A stretch of DNA of 64,000 nucleotides from Candidatus Lachnoclostridium stercoravium. GTDB lineage: Bacteria > Bacillota > Clostridia > Lachnospirales > Lachnospiraceae. The DNA lies in the NCBI GenBank assembly GCA_019118365.1, contig DWZA01000091.1, positions 1-64,000 on the forward strand, read 5' to 3'. Under the pieces are notes generated by a model. It worked only from the letters and a program-made list of their open reading frames with translations. It was not told the origin of the DNA and made no database searches. Positions within the stretch are counted from its first letter, which is position 1, and every line of letters starts with the position of its first letter. Position numbers and translations under genes: made by a program. This document shows, piece after piece, positions 11,293-20,009 of this stretch.

Positions 11293-11364
11293 GGCCTATT
11301 GGTCAAGCGGTCAAGACGCCGCCCTCTCACGGCGGAAACCCGGGTTCGATTCCCGGATAGGTCA
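11293..11364 (+). tRNA. tRNA-Glu (anticodon CTC)
   Basis: ggcctat...ataggtc acceptor stem; ccgcc-ctctcac-ggcgg anticodon arm; cccgggttcgattcccgg T arm; no encoded CCA. Confidence 0.95.
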
Positions 11365-11488
11365 TTTAAGGGATCCTGGATTCAGGGTCCCTTTTCCTTT
11401 GCTTTCGAAAGTGTTTCCGGATTTTCTTCACCTTACCTTTCTTCCTGTCTTATACTATAGTAATCAGCGATTTTATCGAGGTATTTCC

Positions 11489-12397
11489 ATGAATCTTCCA
11501 TATGTATCTGCTTCCCAGGCTTCCGGGTCCGATCCTTCCTCCTCTCTTGGAAGCCTGGTAATGGACGTGGTATCTTCTCAGAATAATTTTCCCATTTCCA
11601 ATGCCACTGTAGAAATAGCTTCTGAAACCTCTCCTTCTGATATTATTGAAAAGCTGACCACTGACAGCTCCGGCCAGACTGCCGATATCTCCCTTCCTGC
11701 TCCTCTGGAAAAATACAGTCTGGCGCCTTCGGATGAAAGGCCGTATTCCGAGTATCACCTGCATGTTACCGCCCCTGGATTTAAGCCAGTTGACATCAGC
11801 GGCACGGAGATCCTTGCCGGAGCCACTGCGATCCAGAATGTCCGGCTGGAACCTGTGGACGATCCGACTCCTATAAACAACGATATTGTTATCCCTGAGC
11901 ACACGCTTTACGGAAACTATCCGCCAAAGATCGCAGAGCCGGAAGTCAAACCGGTCACCGACACCGGCGAGATCGTCCTTTCCCGCGTGGTAGTCCCCCA
12001 GACGGTCATCGTCCACGACGGCGTCCCTACCAATGCATCGGCTCCGGATTATTATGTGCCTTACCGGGATTACATCAAAAACGTGGCGTCCAGCGAGATC
12101 TACGCCACCTGGCCAAGAGCCACCATCACCGCCAACGTGCTGGCTATCATGTCTTTTACGTTAAACCGCGTCTATACGGAGTGGTACCGGGGCCAGGGCT
12201 ACAACTTCACCATCACGTCATCCACGGCTTTTGACCACAAATGGATCTACGGACGGAATATTTATGAAAGTATTTCTGTAGTTGTAGACGAGATCTTTGA
12301 CAGCTACCTTTCCCGGCCGGATGTACGGCAGCCGATCCTGACCCAGTACTGCGACGGCCGCATGGTACAGTGCCCGAACTGGATGACCAGATCGTAA
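11489..12397 (+). CDS. SleC-like spore cortex-lytic protein, N-terminal segment (interrupted at 12388; last codons TRS* come from the inserted element)
   Basis: DYIKNVASSEIYATWPRATITANVLAIMSFTLNRVYTEWYRGQGYNFTITSSTAFDH and YCDGRMVQCPNWMT recognised as SleC-family motifs; gaggt SD; continues in frame at 14783. Confidence 0.85.
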   Translation: MNLPYVSASQASGSDPSSSLGSLVMDVVSSQNNFPISNATVEIASETSPSDIIEKLTTDSSGQTADISLPAPLEKYSLAPSDERPYSEYHLHVTAPGFKPVDISGTEILAGATAIQNVRLEPVDDPTPINNDIVIPEHTLYGNYPPKIAEPEVKPVTDTGEIVLSRVVVPQTVIVHDGVPTNASAPDYYVPYRDYIKNVASSEIYATWPRATITANVLAIMSFTLNRVYTEWYRGQGYNFTITSSTAFDHKWIYGRNIYESISVVVDEIFDSYLSRPDVRQPILTQYCDGRMVQCPNWMTRS

Positions 12398-12430
12398 GTG
12401 GGTACGGCTGATACAACAAAAAAGTATCAG

Positions 12431-12570
12431 TTCAGCCGTGTATCTTCTTGCCAGCACATTTTGTGCTGACAAGAAGCCCTGGATGTCATCCCTATGCCAG
12501 GATATATGTCAAATCGCTTTTACAAGCAAGCTTGTAACGCTCTTTATCATATATCCTGGCGCACGGCTGA
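12431..12570 (+). repeat. Structured repeat 'R1', copy 2 (inside element 1)
   Basis: ttcagccgtgtatcttcttgccagcaca...catatatcctggcgcacggctga. Confidence 0.95.
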
Positions 12571-12597
12571 CTGTTACCATAAAAAATTTTAAGAATA

Positions 12598-12626
12598 TTG
12601 AAATCAAATTCCGCATATGCTATAAT
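12598..12626 (+). promoter_or_regulatory. Promoter of candidate antitoxin/antisense RNA
   Basis: TTGAAA-N17-TATAAT. Confidence 0.75.
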
Positions 12627-12632
12627 GCCAGT

Positions 12633-12703
12633 AGGCAAAGAGAAGTGATGACATTTCCATGTCAGACGACGAAAACCCCGGAGCGGCAACTCCGGGGTTT
12701 TCT
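12633..12703 (+). ncRNA. Candidate type I antitoxin-like small RNA ending in a bidirectional terminator
   Basis: Starts just downstream of TTGAAA-N17-TATAAT; ends at aaccccggagcggcaactccggggttttct. Confidence 0.55.
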
Positions 12704-12747
12704 ATTCCATTTTGGTATGGCGGCTTAAACCATAGGCTGATTACCGA

Positions 12748-12834
12748 CTATTCGCCGCCGTCCAACCATTTGATGATGTAATGGCAAATTACACCAGCCG
12801 CGACAGCGACAATAAGAGAAGTGATTATTTCCAA
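12748..12834 (-). CDS. 28-aa hydrophobic type I toxin-like peptide (TTG start): MEIITSLIVAVAAGVICHYIIKWLDGGE
   Basis: Single TM segment with charged C terminus; gggaggtg SD; its own promoter TTGCGC-N17-TATAAT; not in the supplied ORF list because of its size and TTG start. Confidence 0.65.
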   Translation of the reverse strand: MEIITSLIVAVAAGVICHYIIKWLDGGE

Positions 12835-12881
12835 GCCAGACACCTCCCTTCTGTACCAGTATAGGAGGCGGTAACGCTGAC

Positions 12882-12910
12882 ATTATAACATCTGGCAAAT
12901 TATGGCGCAA
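12882..12910 (-). promoter_or_regulatory. Promoter of the small hydrophobic peptide gene
   Basis: Minus strand TTGCGC-N17-TATAAT. Confidence 0.7.
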
Positions 12911-12966
12911 CCAGAAACAGGCCCCTGTCTGATCGCTCCATGTTCGCCTGTCCTTCCGATCTGCTT

Positions 12967-13125
12967 TTAAGAGGACCGGACAACTTCTGCATTTGCGATC
13001 GTTGCAAGCGGCCTGCAGGTCAAATGCTCTGCGATCTGTTCCTGCTGCACCTTTGTAAGTTCATTGAAAGCCTCTCTTCGATCTCCGACCCGTATCCAAT
13101 TGGTAAACGTTATCTCTTTTTTCAT
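12967..13125 (-). CDS. 52-aa conserved-looking small protein divergent from the recombinase
   Basis: MKKEITFTNWIRVGDRREAFNELTKVQQEQIAEHLTCRPLATIANAEVVRSS; gaggtg upstream of ATG. Confidence 0.5.
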   Translation of the reverse strand: MKKEITFTNWIRVGDRREAFNELTKVQQEQIAEHLTCRPLATIANAEVVRSS

Positions 13126-13248
13126 ACCGACACCTCACTCTGATAGATTCTATGCCGCGCCGTTTGTACCATTTTCCATAAATTTCCTCACAGGCCCGGA
13201 AGGCGTATTTTTCGTATTCTGCGATCATACATTAGGGCAGGTGATAAA

Positions 13249-14751
13249 ATGAATGACCAGTTAATATCTGCCGCCCTTTACATTCGGGTAAGCACAGAAA
13301 AGCAGGAAGAACTCTCTCCCGATTCCCAGAAACGCCTGCTGCTGGAATACGCAAAGGGACATAGTATGACTGTATCTCAGGAACATATCTACATAGAAAA
13401 CGGCATATCCGGACGGAAAGCCGACAAACGGCCGAAGTTTCAGGCGATGATCGCCGCAGCCAAATCGGAGGAACATCCTTTTGACGTGATCCTTGTGTGG
13501 AAATTTTCCAGATTCGCCAGGAACCAGGAAGAGAGTATCGTATACAAGTCCATGCTGCGGAACAAGTGCCGCGTAGATGTAGTTAGCATTTCAGAACCGC
13601 TGATCGACGGCCCCTTTGGCGGACTGATCGAACGCATCATCGAATGGATGGATGAGTTTTATTCTATCCGCCTGTCCGGGGACGTGACCCGCGGCATGAC
13701 GGAAAACGCGCTTCGCGGCGCGTATCAGTGCCGCCCGCCTCTTGGCTACCGGATCCCTTATCATAAAGCGCCTCCGGAGATCATCCCTGAAGAAGCCGAG
13801 ATCGTCCGGATGATCTTCGACAAATATGTTAATGACCGAATGAGCATCTTTGCCCTTACCAAATACTTAAACAGCCTCGGCCTTAAAACGAACCGGGGAA
13901 ATCCATTTGAGAAGCGCGCCCTGGAATACATCCTGCAAAATCCCGGATATGCCGGGGATATCCGCTGGAACCGTACAGTCCATGGGACCAAAGAAGTACG
14001 GGATCCTTCTCAGTGGATCATCCGTCCCGGCCATCATCCTGCGATCATCAGTAAAGAACTGTTCCTTGCCGCCCAGAAGCGTTTTCACTCTGAACACCAT
14101 CCAAAGAATGCCAAACCGGCTGAAGCCGCAAAGCACTGGCTTTCCGGGCTTTTAAAATGCCCCTCCTGCGGCCGCTCTCTGTCTTCCTGCGTTATGCATC
14201 GAAAGACTGCTCCTGATACCTTTTCTTTCCAGTGCTGCGGCTATCGAAAAGGCAAATGCAGCCACAACTGTTATGTAAGGGAAGAAGAGATCGCCCCGGC
14301 AGTGTTAAAAGCTCTGGAAGACGCGGTCCGGCTCTGCAATGTAAATTATGTGGTACGGAAATGTCCTGACGGGAAGTATGAGAATGCAGAGCTGGCAACA
14401 CTGAAAAAGAATCTGGAACGGATCCGCCAGCGGGAAGCCCGCATGCGGGAAGCTTATCTGGAAGGGATCGACACGAAAGAAGAATACCGGAGAAATAAAG
14501 AGCTCCTGCAAAAGGAACGTGCCGGATTGGAAGATCAGATCGTCCGCCTGGATCAGGCTGCCTCAGATAAAGGCTCCGGCGGCGCCCGGATGATCATCCC
14601 GATCAGCAGCATTCTCGACATTCTGAAGTCTGACCAGTTCACCATGCAGGAGAAGAATACAGCCCTGAAAAGTATTGTTGAACGGATCGTTTTTGATAAG
14701 GGATCTCTGCACATCGATGTAGATTATTATCTGCCCGAATCCCTGCTGTAA
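13249..14751 (+). CDS. Large serine recombinase (resolvase + recombinase + zinc-ribbon domains)
   Basis: ALYIRVSTEKQEELSPDSQ, VWKFSRFARNQEES, GYRIPYHKAP, KCPSCGRSLSS; stop 22 bp before the right junction. Confidence 0.95.
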   Translation: MNDQLISAALYIRVSTEKQEELSPDSQKRLLLEYAKGHSMTVSQEHIYIENGISGRKADKRPKFQAMIAAAKSEEHPFDVILVWKFSRFARNQEESIVYKSMLRNKCRVDVVSISEPLIDGPFGGLIERIIEWMDEFYSIRLSGDVTRGMTENALRGAYQCRPPLGYRIPYHKAPPEIIPEEAEIVRMIFDKYVNDRMSIFALTKYLNSLGLKTNRGNPFEKRALEYILQNPGYAGDIRWNRTVHGTKEVRDPSQWIIRPGHHPAIISKELFLAAQKRFHSEHHPKNAKPAEAAKHWLSGLLKCPSCGRSLSSCVMHRKTAPDTFSFQCCGYRKGKCSHNCYVREEEIAPAVLKALEDAVRLCNVNYVVRKCPDGKYENAELATLKKNLERIRQREARMREAYLEGIDTKEEYRRNKELLQKERAGLEDQIVRLDQAASDKGSGGARMIIPISSILDILKSDQFTMQEKNTALKSIVERIVFDKGSLHIDVDYYLPESLL

Positions 14752-14782
14752 TTTTTTATACGCACCTGCAGTCTGGATGACC

Positions 14783-15163
14783 CAATGGGGCTCCTGCGCC
14801 CTTGGGGAAGAGGGCTACAGCCCCATCGAGATCCTACGCTATTTTTACGGGGACAGCATTTATGTAAATACTGCGGAAGAGATCTCCGGGATCCCCATCT
14901 CCTGGCCCGGCTATGACCTGACCGTCGGCTCTACCGGAGACAAAGTCCGCCACGTTCAGGAACAGTTAGACGCCATTGCCACGATCTATTCCGCCATTCC
15001 AAAGATCACTCCCGACGGGATCTACGGCCAGGCTACCAGAGCTGCTGTAGAAGAATTTCAGTCTATTTTCGGGCTCCCCCAGACCGGGGTGATCGATTTT
15101 GCCACCTGGAATAAGATCTCCCACATTTATGTAGGGATCACCGGGATCGCGGAACTGAACTGA
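14783..15163 (+). CDS. SleC-like spore cortex-lytic protein, C-terminal segment including peptidoglycan-binding domain
   Basis: QWGSCALGEEGYSPIEILRYFYGDSIYVNTAEEISGIPISWPGYDLTVGSTGDKVRHVQEQL...PDGIYGQATRAAVEEFQSIFGLPQTGVIDFATWNKIS. Confidence 0.88.
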   Translation, partial: QWGSCALGEEGYSPIEILRYFYGDSIYVNTAEEISGIPISWPGYDLTVGSTGDKVRHVQEQLDAIATIYSAIPKITPDGIYGQATRAAVEEFQSIFGLPQTGVIDFATWNKISHIYVGITGIAELN

Positions 15164-15173
15164 CGGGCTGCGG

Positions 15174-16070
15174 TCAGCTTTCCCTGACGTCTCTGGCGTC
15201 AGCTCCGGCCACAGCCAGTGAGCCGGCCGCCGCCAAAAGGATCCCTGCCGCCATCTCTCCTGCAGGGATCGTCCCAAAGGGGATCGTCCGCAAGATGACG
15301 ATCGGAGACGACAGGATCAGGGCCAGGATCATACTGTAGGTAAGGCTTTCATGATCTTTCAGCAGGCGCTCTACCATATGGGCGCAGAGGAAGATGCCCG
15401 CAGCCATGCCTGCGCCGTAAGGCAAAAGCGCCCTTTGTTCCTGCGCAGCCTGCAGCAGATCTCCAGTCAATAGTCCTGTCTGAAGCCGGTTAAAAGCAGA
15501 AAGCACCGGCTGGTAATATCCCATCATCATAAGCAGCATGGTCCCGCTGACCCCAGGGATCACCGTGGCGGCGGCGCCGATCAGGCCGGCACAGAAAAGC
15601 CCGGCCGCCGCCGCGGCCCACGTTGGAAGATCATTGCTGTATACAAGAGACAGGTCCACATTTCCCCGTCCATGTTCCCCTTCTGCGATCGTAAGAATGA
15701 TCATAAGGCAAAATACGATCAGAAAAGCAGAGTAATCCAGGAGCCGGTTATCCCCTGCCGCAGCTTTTCTGCGTACCACAGGCGCTCCGCCAAGGATCAG
15801 CCCGATAAAGGCCATACTGGCTGCAAAGGGATACCTGACAAAAAGGATCTCAATGATGAACGCCAGGCCGCACATGCCCATGCCGATCCCCAGCGCGTAA
15901 GGGAACAGGATCCGCAGGCTTTCCCTGGGCCGGACGGTAATATGTGTGACCGCTCCTATGATCTTGTCATATACCCCCATAGATACGGCGAGGGCTCCTC
16001 CGCTGACCCCCGGCGCTGCGCCGGCTATGCCAATGAGAAGCCCTCTTATGATCTCTTTTATGAATTTCAT
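15174..16070 (-). CDS. DUF368-family membrane protein
   Basis: GLLIGIAGAAPGVSGGALAVSMGVYDKII, ATVIPGVSGTMLLMMMGYY. Confidence 0.85.
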   Translation of the reverse strand: MKFIKEIIRGLLIGIAGAAPGVSGGALAVSMGVYDKIIGAVTHITVRPRESLRILFPYALGIGMGMCGLAFIIEILFVRYPFAASMAFIGLILGGAPVVRRKAAAGDNRLLDYSAFLIVFCLMIILTIAEGEHGRGNVDLSLVYSNDLPTWAAAAAGLFCAGLIGAAATVIPGVSGTMLLMMMGYYQPVLSAFNRLQTGLLTGDLLQAAQEQRALLPYGAGMAAGIFLCAHMVERLLKDHESLTYSMILALILSSPIVILRTIPFGTIPAGEMAAGILLAAAGSLAVAGADARDVRES

Positions 16071-16106
16071 CCATACACCCGCCTGTTTCGAGCGTTCTTA
16101 TCTCAA

Positions 16107-16784
16107 TTATATGCCGCCCTTTCTTTCGGCAGAATCATTGAGCTTTGTCAGGATATCCGCCGTTTCCCGCAGATCCCTGATATGATAATCCGCCAGATGC
16201 TGGTCAAAAAGGAAACGGCTGTCATACAGAGCCGCCACTTTCATCCCCGCCCGGTGAGCCGCCAGGATACCTACATTGGAGTCCTCTACCACCAGACACT
16301 CCTCTTCCTTTACTCCCAGCTTTGCCGCCGTATAATGATAGATCTCCGGATCCGGTTTGCTCATGGTAAACTGATCTCCGCTTACCATGGCTTCAAAGTA
16401 TCTGTCGATCTGATTGTCCCGCATCACGCGCTCCACCACTTCCAGCTGCGTGGAGGAAGCTACGGCCATCTTATATCCCCGCTCCTCCAGCCATTTTAAT
16501 ATCTCCCTGGCTTCGGAGCGGAAGACCTTTGTATAATCCGTATTGGTAAAAAGGTCGACCTTGCTCTTAAATTCCATCCGCAGCTCCTGCCAGGTCTGCC
16601 CGTTGTGGATCGCCCGCTCCATCACCGTCCATGCATCCTGCTTGGTGGCTCCTACCATGGGAAACAGTTCTTCATACTTCACATCCGGATTTTTCGTTTT
16701 GGCAAATTCCCACTCGATCTTCAGGTACATCGGCTCGCTGTCGATCAGCACCCCGTCCATATCAAAAATAACTGCTTTTATCAT
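16107..16784 (-). CDS. HAD-family (beta-phosphoglucomutase-like) phosphatase
   Basis: AVIFDMDGVLIDSEPMY, VASSTQLEVVERVM, SKPDPEIY, EDSNVGILAAHRAGM. Confidence 0.9.
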   Translation of the reverse strand: MIKAVIFDMDGVLIDSEPMYLKIEWEFAKTKNPDVKYEELFPMVGATKQDAWTVMERAIHNGQTWQELRMEFKSKVDLFTNTDYTKVFRSEAREILKWLEERGYKMAVASSTQLEVVERVMRDNQIDRYFEAMVSGDQFTMSKPDPEIYHYTAAKLGVKEEECLVVEDSNVGILAAHRAGMKVAALYDSRFLFDQHLADYHIRDLRETADILTKLNDSAERKGGI

Positions 16785-16801
16785 CTTGCTTTTATATCCT
16801 T

Positions 16802-17434
16802 TCAGATCTCCAGGCCCCTTAAGCTGATGTAGTGTTTGATCGCCTGGACGGCCCCGTCCACTCCCAGCTTCGCCGTATTCAAAAGAAGATCGTAATTTTC
16901 AATGCTGCTCCAGTCATGGCCTGTGTAATAGCGGTAATAGTCCCGGCGCTCTCTGTCCATCCGCTTGATCTGCTTTGGAGCGTCTTCCAGGGAATATAAC
17001 CCCTTGTCGACGATCCTCTTGATCCGCGCCTCAATATCCGCATACAGAAATACCCTTACCAGCCCGTCCATGTCCTGCAGCACATAATCCGCGCATCTTC
17101 CGATGATCACGCAGGACTCTTCCGCAGCCAGCTTGCGGATCACATCCGACTGGAAGCGGAACAGGTTATCCGCGGATACCAGGTCCGATCCAAAAGACGG
17201 AGATTTTTTCTCCGGAGTCATGCTGCTGATGATCCGGTACAGCAGCCGGTTCCCTGCTTTCTCGTCTGCCAGATGAAAATAACTTTCCTTGATCCCGCTT
17301 TCATCAGAATTCATACGGAGAATATTCTTGTCATAACAATTGATCCCCAATTCCTTAGCCAGCCTGGATCCCGTCTCTGCCCCGCCGCTGCCGTACTGCC
17401 TTCCGATTGAAATGATCACCCGTTTTTCTGCCAT
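16802..17434 (-). CDS. Cytidylate kinase-like family protein
   Basis: MAEKRVIISIGRQYGSGGAETGSRLAKELGI, IIGRCADYVL. Confidence 0.85.
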   Translation of the reverse strand: MAEKRVIISIGRQYGSGGAETGSRLAKELGINCYDKNILRMNSDESGIKESYFHLADEKAGNRLLYRIISSMTPEKKSPSFGSDLVSADNLFRFQSDVIRKLAAEESCVIIGRCADYVLQDMDGLVRVFLYADIEARIKRIVDKGLYSLEDAPKQIKRMDRERRDYYRYYTGHDWSSIENYDLLLNTAKLGVDGAVQAIKHYISLRGLEI

Positions 17435-17585
17435 AATGCCACCCCTCCTTAGTGATATCTGAGTCTGCGGACTTATCCGCTTCCCGTCTTGTCTTTCTTC
17501 TAGTTTACCATGAATCCCCTTCTCCAACAACTGGATTTTCACGTGGGCCTCCGATCAGCCGCCTCCCATCAGAACGATCGCATTT

Positions 17586-18380
17586 CTACAGCTGCGCTCT
17601 CTCACGCACGATCACGGTCCGATACCCGTCCTGACGAAGCGCCTGCTCCATACGGGCCGCGTTTTCCAGGTTCAGAAACGCTCCCGCCCGGACTTTATAC
17701 AGGCCGTCCACCGGGCTGTATACATAAAACGCCGGGTAGCCCTGGGCTTTCAGCTCAGCTGTCTGCGCCCTTGCCATCTCCGGATCCGAAAAGGCTCCTG
17801 TCTGTACCTGATAATATTCCGGAAGCTGTGCGCTCTCTTCCTCCCCTTCGATGGCGTTTGCGATGCCGTCTGCAATGGCTGCGGCGATCTGCGGAATGTT
17901 TTTGTCAAACATCTGATTATCCTTCTCATTATCGATAAACCCTGTTTCCACCAGCACCGCCGGCGCGTTCGTCCGCTTAAGGACCACAAGCCCCGGCCGC
18001 TCGATCACGCCCAGATCTGTAAATCCTGTTTTTTCCAGCTCTGCGTTTATGCTTTTTCCTATTTTTTCCGCCTGGCCCCCGTTTCCATAGACCAGGCTCA
18101 TGATCCCGGAAGCTGTTCCCGGAACCGGCATGGCGTTCCGGTGGATGGATATAAAATAATCGGCTCCCGACCGGTTTCCTATGGCGGCCTTTTCTGCCGG
18201 CGACTGATAAACGTCGTTTACTCTGGTATATACTACGTCAAACCCCTTGTTTTCCAGATCCTGCCCTACGGCCAGAGCCAGTTTCAGATTGTCGTCTTTT
18301 TCCTTTCGGTCCTGGAAAATGGCTCCCGGCTCCTGGCCGCCGTGTCCGGCGTCTATGATAATGCGCTTTCTCTCTGCCAA
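17586..18380 (-). CDS. N-acetylmuramoyl-L-alanine amidase with C-terminal SPOR domain
   Basis: IIIDAGHGGQEPGAIF, ISIHRNAMPV, VLVETGFIDNEKDN; SPOR-like YYQVQTGAFSDPEMARAQTAEL; TTG start with ggaaggag SD. Confidence 0.85.
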   Translation of the reverse strand: MAERKRIIIDAGHGGQEPGAIFQDRKEKDDNLKLALAVGQDLENKGFDVVYTRVNDVYQSPAEKAAIGNRSGADYFISIHRNAMPVPGTASGIMSLVYGNGGQAEKIGKSINAELEKTGFTDLGVIERPGLVVLKRTNAPAVLVETGFIDNEKDNQMFDKNIPQIAAAIADGIANAIEGEEESAQLPEYYQVQTGAFSDPEMARAQTAELKAQGYPAFYVYSPVDGLYKVRAGAFLNLENAARMEQALRQDGYRTVIVRERAQL

Positions 18381-18446
18381 AATAAAAACTCCTTCCAACA
18401 GGCTATACTAATACAGTATGCCTGCAGGAAGGAAACGTTCCATTTA

Positions 18447-19355
18447 TCATTCTTTCAGATCGATCTCCCCATGGAAGACTTCTTCTGCTTCTCCTGTCAT
18501 ATATACATGGTTGTCCTGGCTGCTCCAGCGGATCGAAAGGTGGCCGCCTAAAAGGGATACGTCCACGTCTTCATCCTTTTTTACATAGCCGTTAAGGACC
18601 GCCGCCACTACGCTGGCGCAGGTTCCCGTGCCGCAGGCCAAGGTTTCCCCGGAGCCGCGTTCCCAGACCCGCATAAGGAGGCTTCCATCCTCCTTTACCA
18701 CGATAAATTCCGTATTGGTCCGATCCGGAAAACGATCATGATTTTCAAATTCCGGTCCCATGGCATCCAGGTTCAGCTGATCTAAGAGCTTTCCATCCTC
18801 TCCCGTGACGATCTCTTCCCTCCGTCTCACCATAGACGAGAGAAGAGGCCCGCTCTCCAGGTTTTCCCTGTTTTTCCCCTCTGCAAAGATCACCGCATGG
18901 GGATTTCCCATGGAAACGCCGGTAAAATGGTATTCCTTTCTGCCCACTGTCAGCGCTTCCCCGATCTCAGAGGTCAGCTCCGGCTCTCCCATATCCACAG
19001 TCACAGATCTTACCTTTCCATTTTCCTTGTGAAGGGTAAGGTATTTGATGCCAGAAAGCGTTTCCACAGAAAGGCTGTCCCTGTCCGCAGGGACGATCCC
19101 ATGATCATAGGCGTATTTTCCTACGCACCGGATCCCGTTCCCGCACATCGCCCCTCTGGAACCGTCCAGATTGTACATGTCCATCTGGCAGTCCGCGACT
19201 TTGGACGGTTTGATCAGGATCAGGCCGTCGGAACCGATCCCGAAATGGCGGTCGCTTACCTCTGCCGCTGTCCTGGAAGGATCCGCGACCTCTTCCTCAA
19301 AGCAGTTGACATATACGTAATCGTTTCCGATCCCATGCATCTTTGTAAATCTCAT
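18447..19355 (-). CDS. dapF: Diaminopimelate epimerase
   Basis: FTKMHGIGNDYVYVN, GAMCGNGIRCVGKYAYD, ERGSGETLACGTGTCA. Confidence 0.96.
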   Translation of the reverse strand: MRFTKMHGIGNDYVYVNCFEEEVADPSRTAAEVSDRHFGIGSDGLILIKPSKVADCQMDMYNLDGSRGAMCGNGIRCVGKYAYDHGIVPADRDSLSVETLSGIKYLTLHKENGKVRSVTVDMGEPELTSEIGEALTVGRKEYHFTGVSMGNPHAVIFAEGKNRENLESGPLLSSMVRRREEIVTGEDGKLLDQLNLDAMGPEFENHDRFPDRTNTEFIVVKEDGSLLMRVWERGSGETLACGTGTCASVVAAVLNGYVKKDEDVDVSLLGGHLSIRWSSQDNHVYMTGEAEEVFHGEIDLKE

Positions 19356-19918
19356 ATTGCCTCCTTTGCGGAAACCCGTTTCATCTCTATCAGCTTCCTG
19401 GCTGTTTTTGTCAGGCTGCAGCCGTTATCCATGCTGCATCGCTGTATATACTGATGGGCTTCCTCTTCTGTCATATAATTTTCTTCCATTAAAAAGCGCT
19501 TCGCCTCCGAGATCAGCTTCTTTTCTGCTTCCGTACGCACTCTTGGACGCGACCGTCTCTTCCTGCGCTGCCTTTCCTGTTCCCTCGCCGCCATCTCCAT
19601 GGTGCTGACCAGATCATAGACCTTTAACGGGGATCCTAAAAGGATCGCCCGGTCCGGCACGCCTCCCGGCACGCCCTTTGGCCCGGCTAAGAGGATGAAC
19701 GCAAATTCCGGTGGCAGGTCCTCGCAAAGCTCTTCCGCTACCATATCTTCAAAACGGCTCCCGCTTATGACGATGCCGTCTTCCAGTTCCCCGGAAACTG
19801 CCAGCACCTGGGCCCCTGACGTGCAGACAGCCGCCACATGGTATCCGTTCTTTACCAGTATGTTTTTTATGTTCCGCCCATTTTCCGCTTTGGAAAACGC
19901 AACGATCACATTGGCCAT
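19352..19918 (-). CDS. ANTAR-domain response regulator
   Basis: Receiver-like N terminus; C-terminal AEKKLISEAKRFLMEENYMTEEEAHQYIQRCSMDNGCSLTKTARKLIE. Confidence 0.88.
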   Translation of the reverse strand: MANVIVAFSKAENGRNIKNILVKNGYHVAAVCTSGAQVLAVSGELEDGIVISGSRFEDMVAEELCEDLPPEFAFILLAGPKGVPGGVPDRAILLGSPLKVYDLVSTMEMAAREQERQRRKRRSRPRVRTEAEKKLISEAKRFLMEENYMTEEEAHQYIQRCSMDNGCSLTKTARKLIEMKRVSAKEAI

Positions 19919-20009
19919 CCGCTCGCCTCCTTCCTTTCCGGGACCGATATCCGCAGCCGGATCCAGCGTCCGGCAGAGCCGGCAAAAACAGCTAAGATCT
20001 GGCCGGCGG

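Larger units (their letters stand above)
12379..14782 (+). mobile_element. Serine-recombinase element 1 (~2394 bp plus duplicated core), inserted in the sleC-like gene
   Basis: CTGGATGACC directly repeated at 12379..12388 and 14773..14782; removing one copy restores CPNWMT|QWGSCALGEEGYSPIEIL in frame. Confidence 0.9.

Noticed and set aside
11293-11364. tRNA-Glu as integration site for the neighbouring recombinase element
   Set aside because: The element 1 junctions lie inside the sleC-like gene; no duplicated tRNA 3' end was found nearby.
11430-11470. Sigma-E/K promoter upstream of the SleC-like gene (TATACTATA)
   Set aside because: The -10 resembles CATANNNTA, but AC dinucleotides fall at N14 and N19 rather than N16/17; not convincing from sequence alone.
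12438-12728. ORFs beginning MYLLASTFCADKK... (also at 59655..59924)
   Set aside because: Translations of the R1 non-coding repeat; the sequence is conserved as DNA with nested stems, not as protein.
12725-12910. 61-aa minus-strand ORF MRHNLPDVIM...
   Set aside because: Different frame from the small hydrophobic toxin-like ORF, which has its own SD and promoter and better explains the region.
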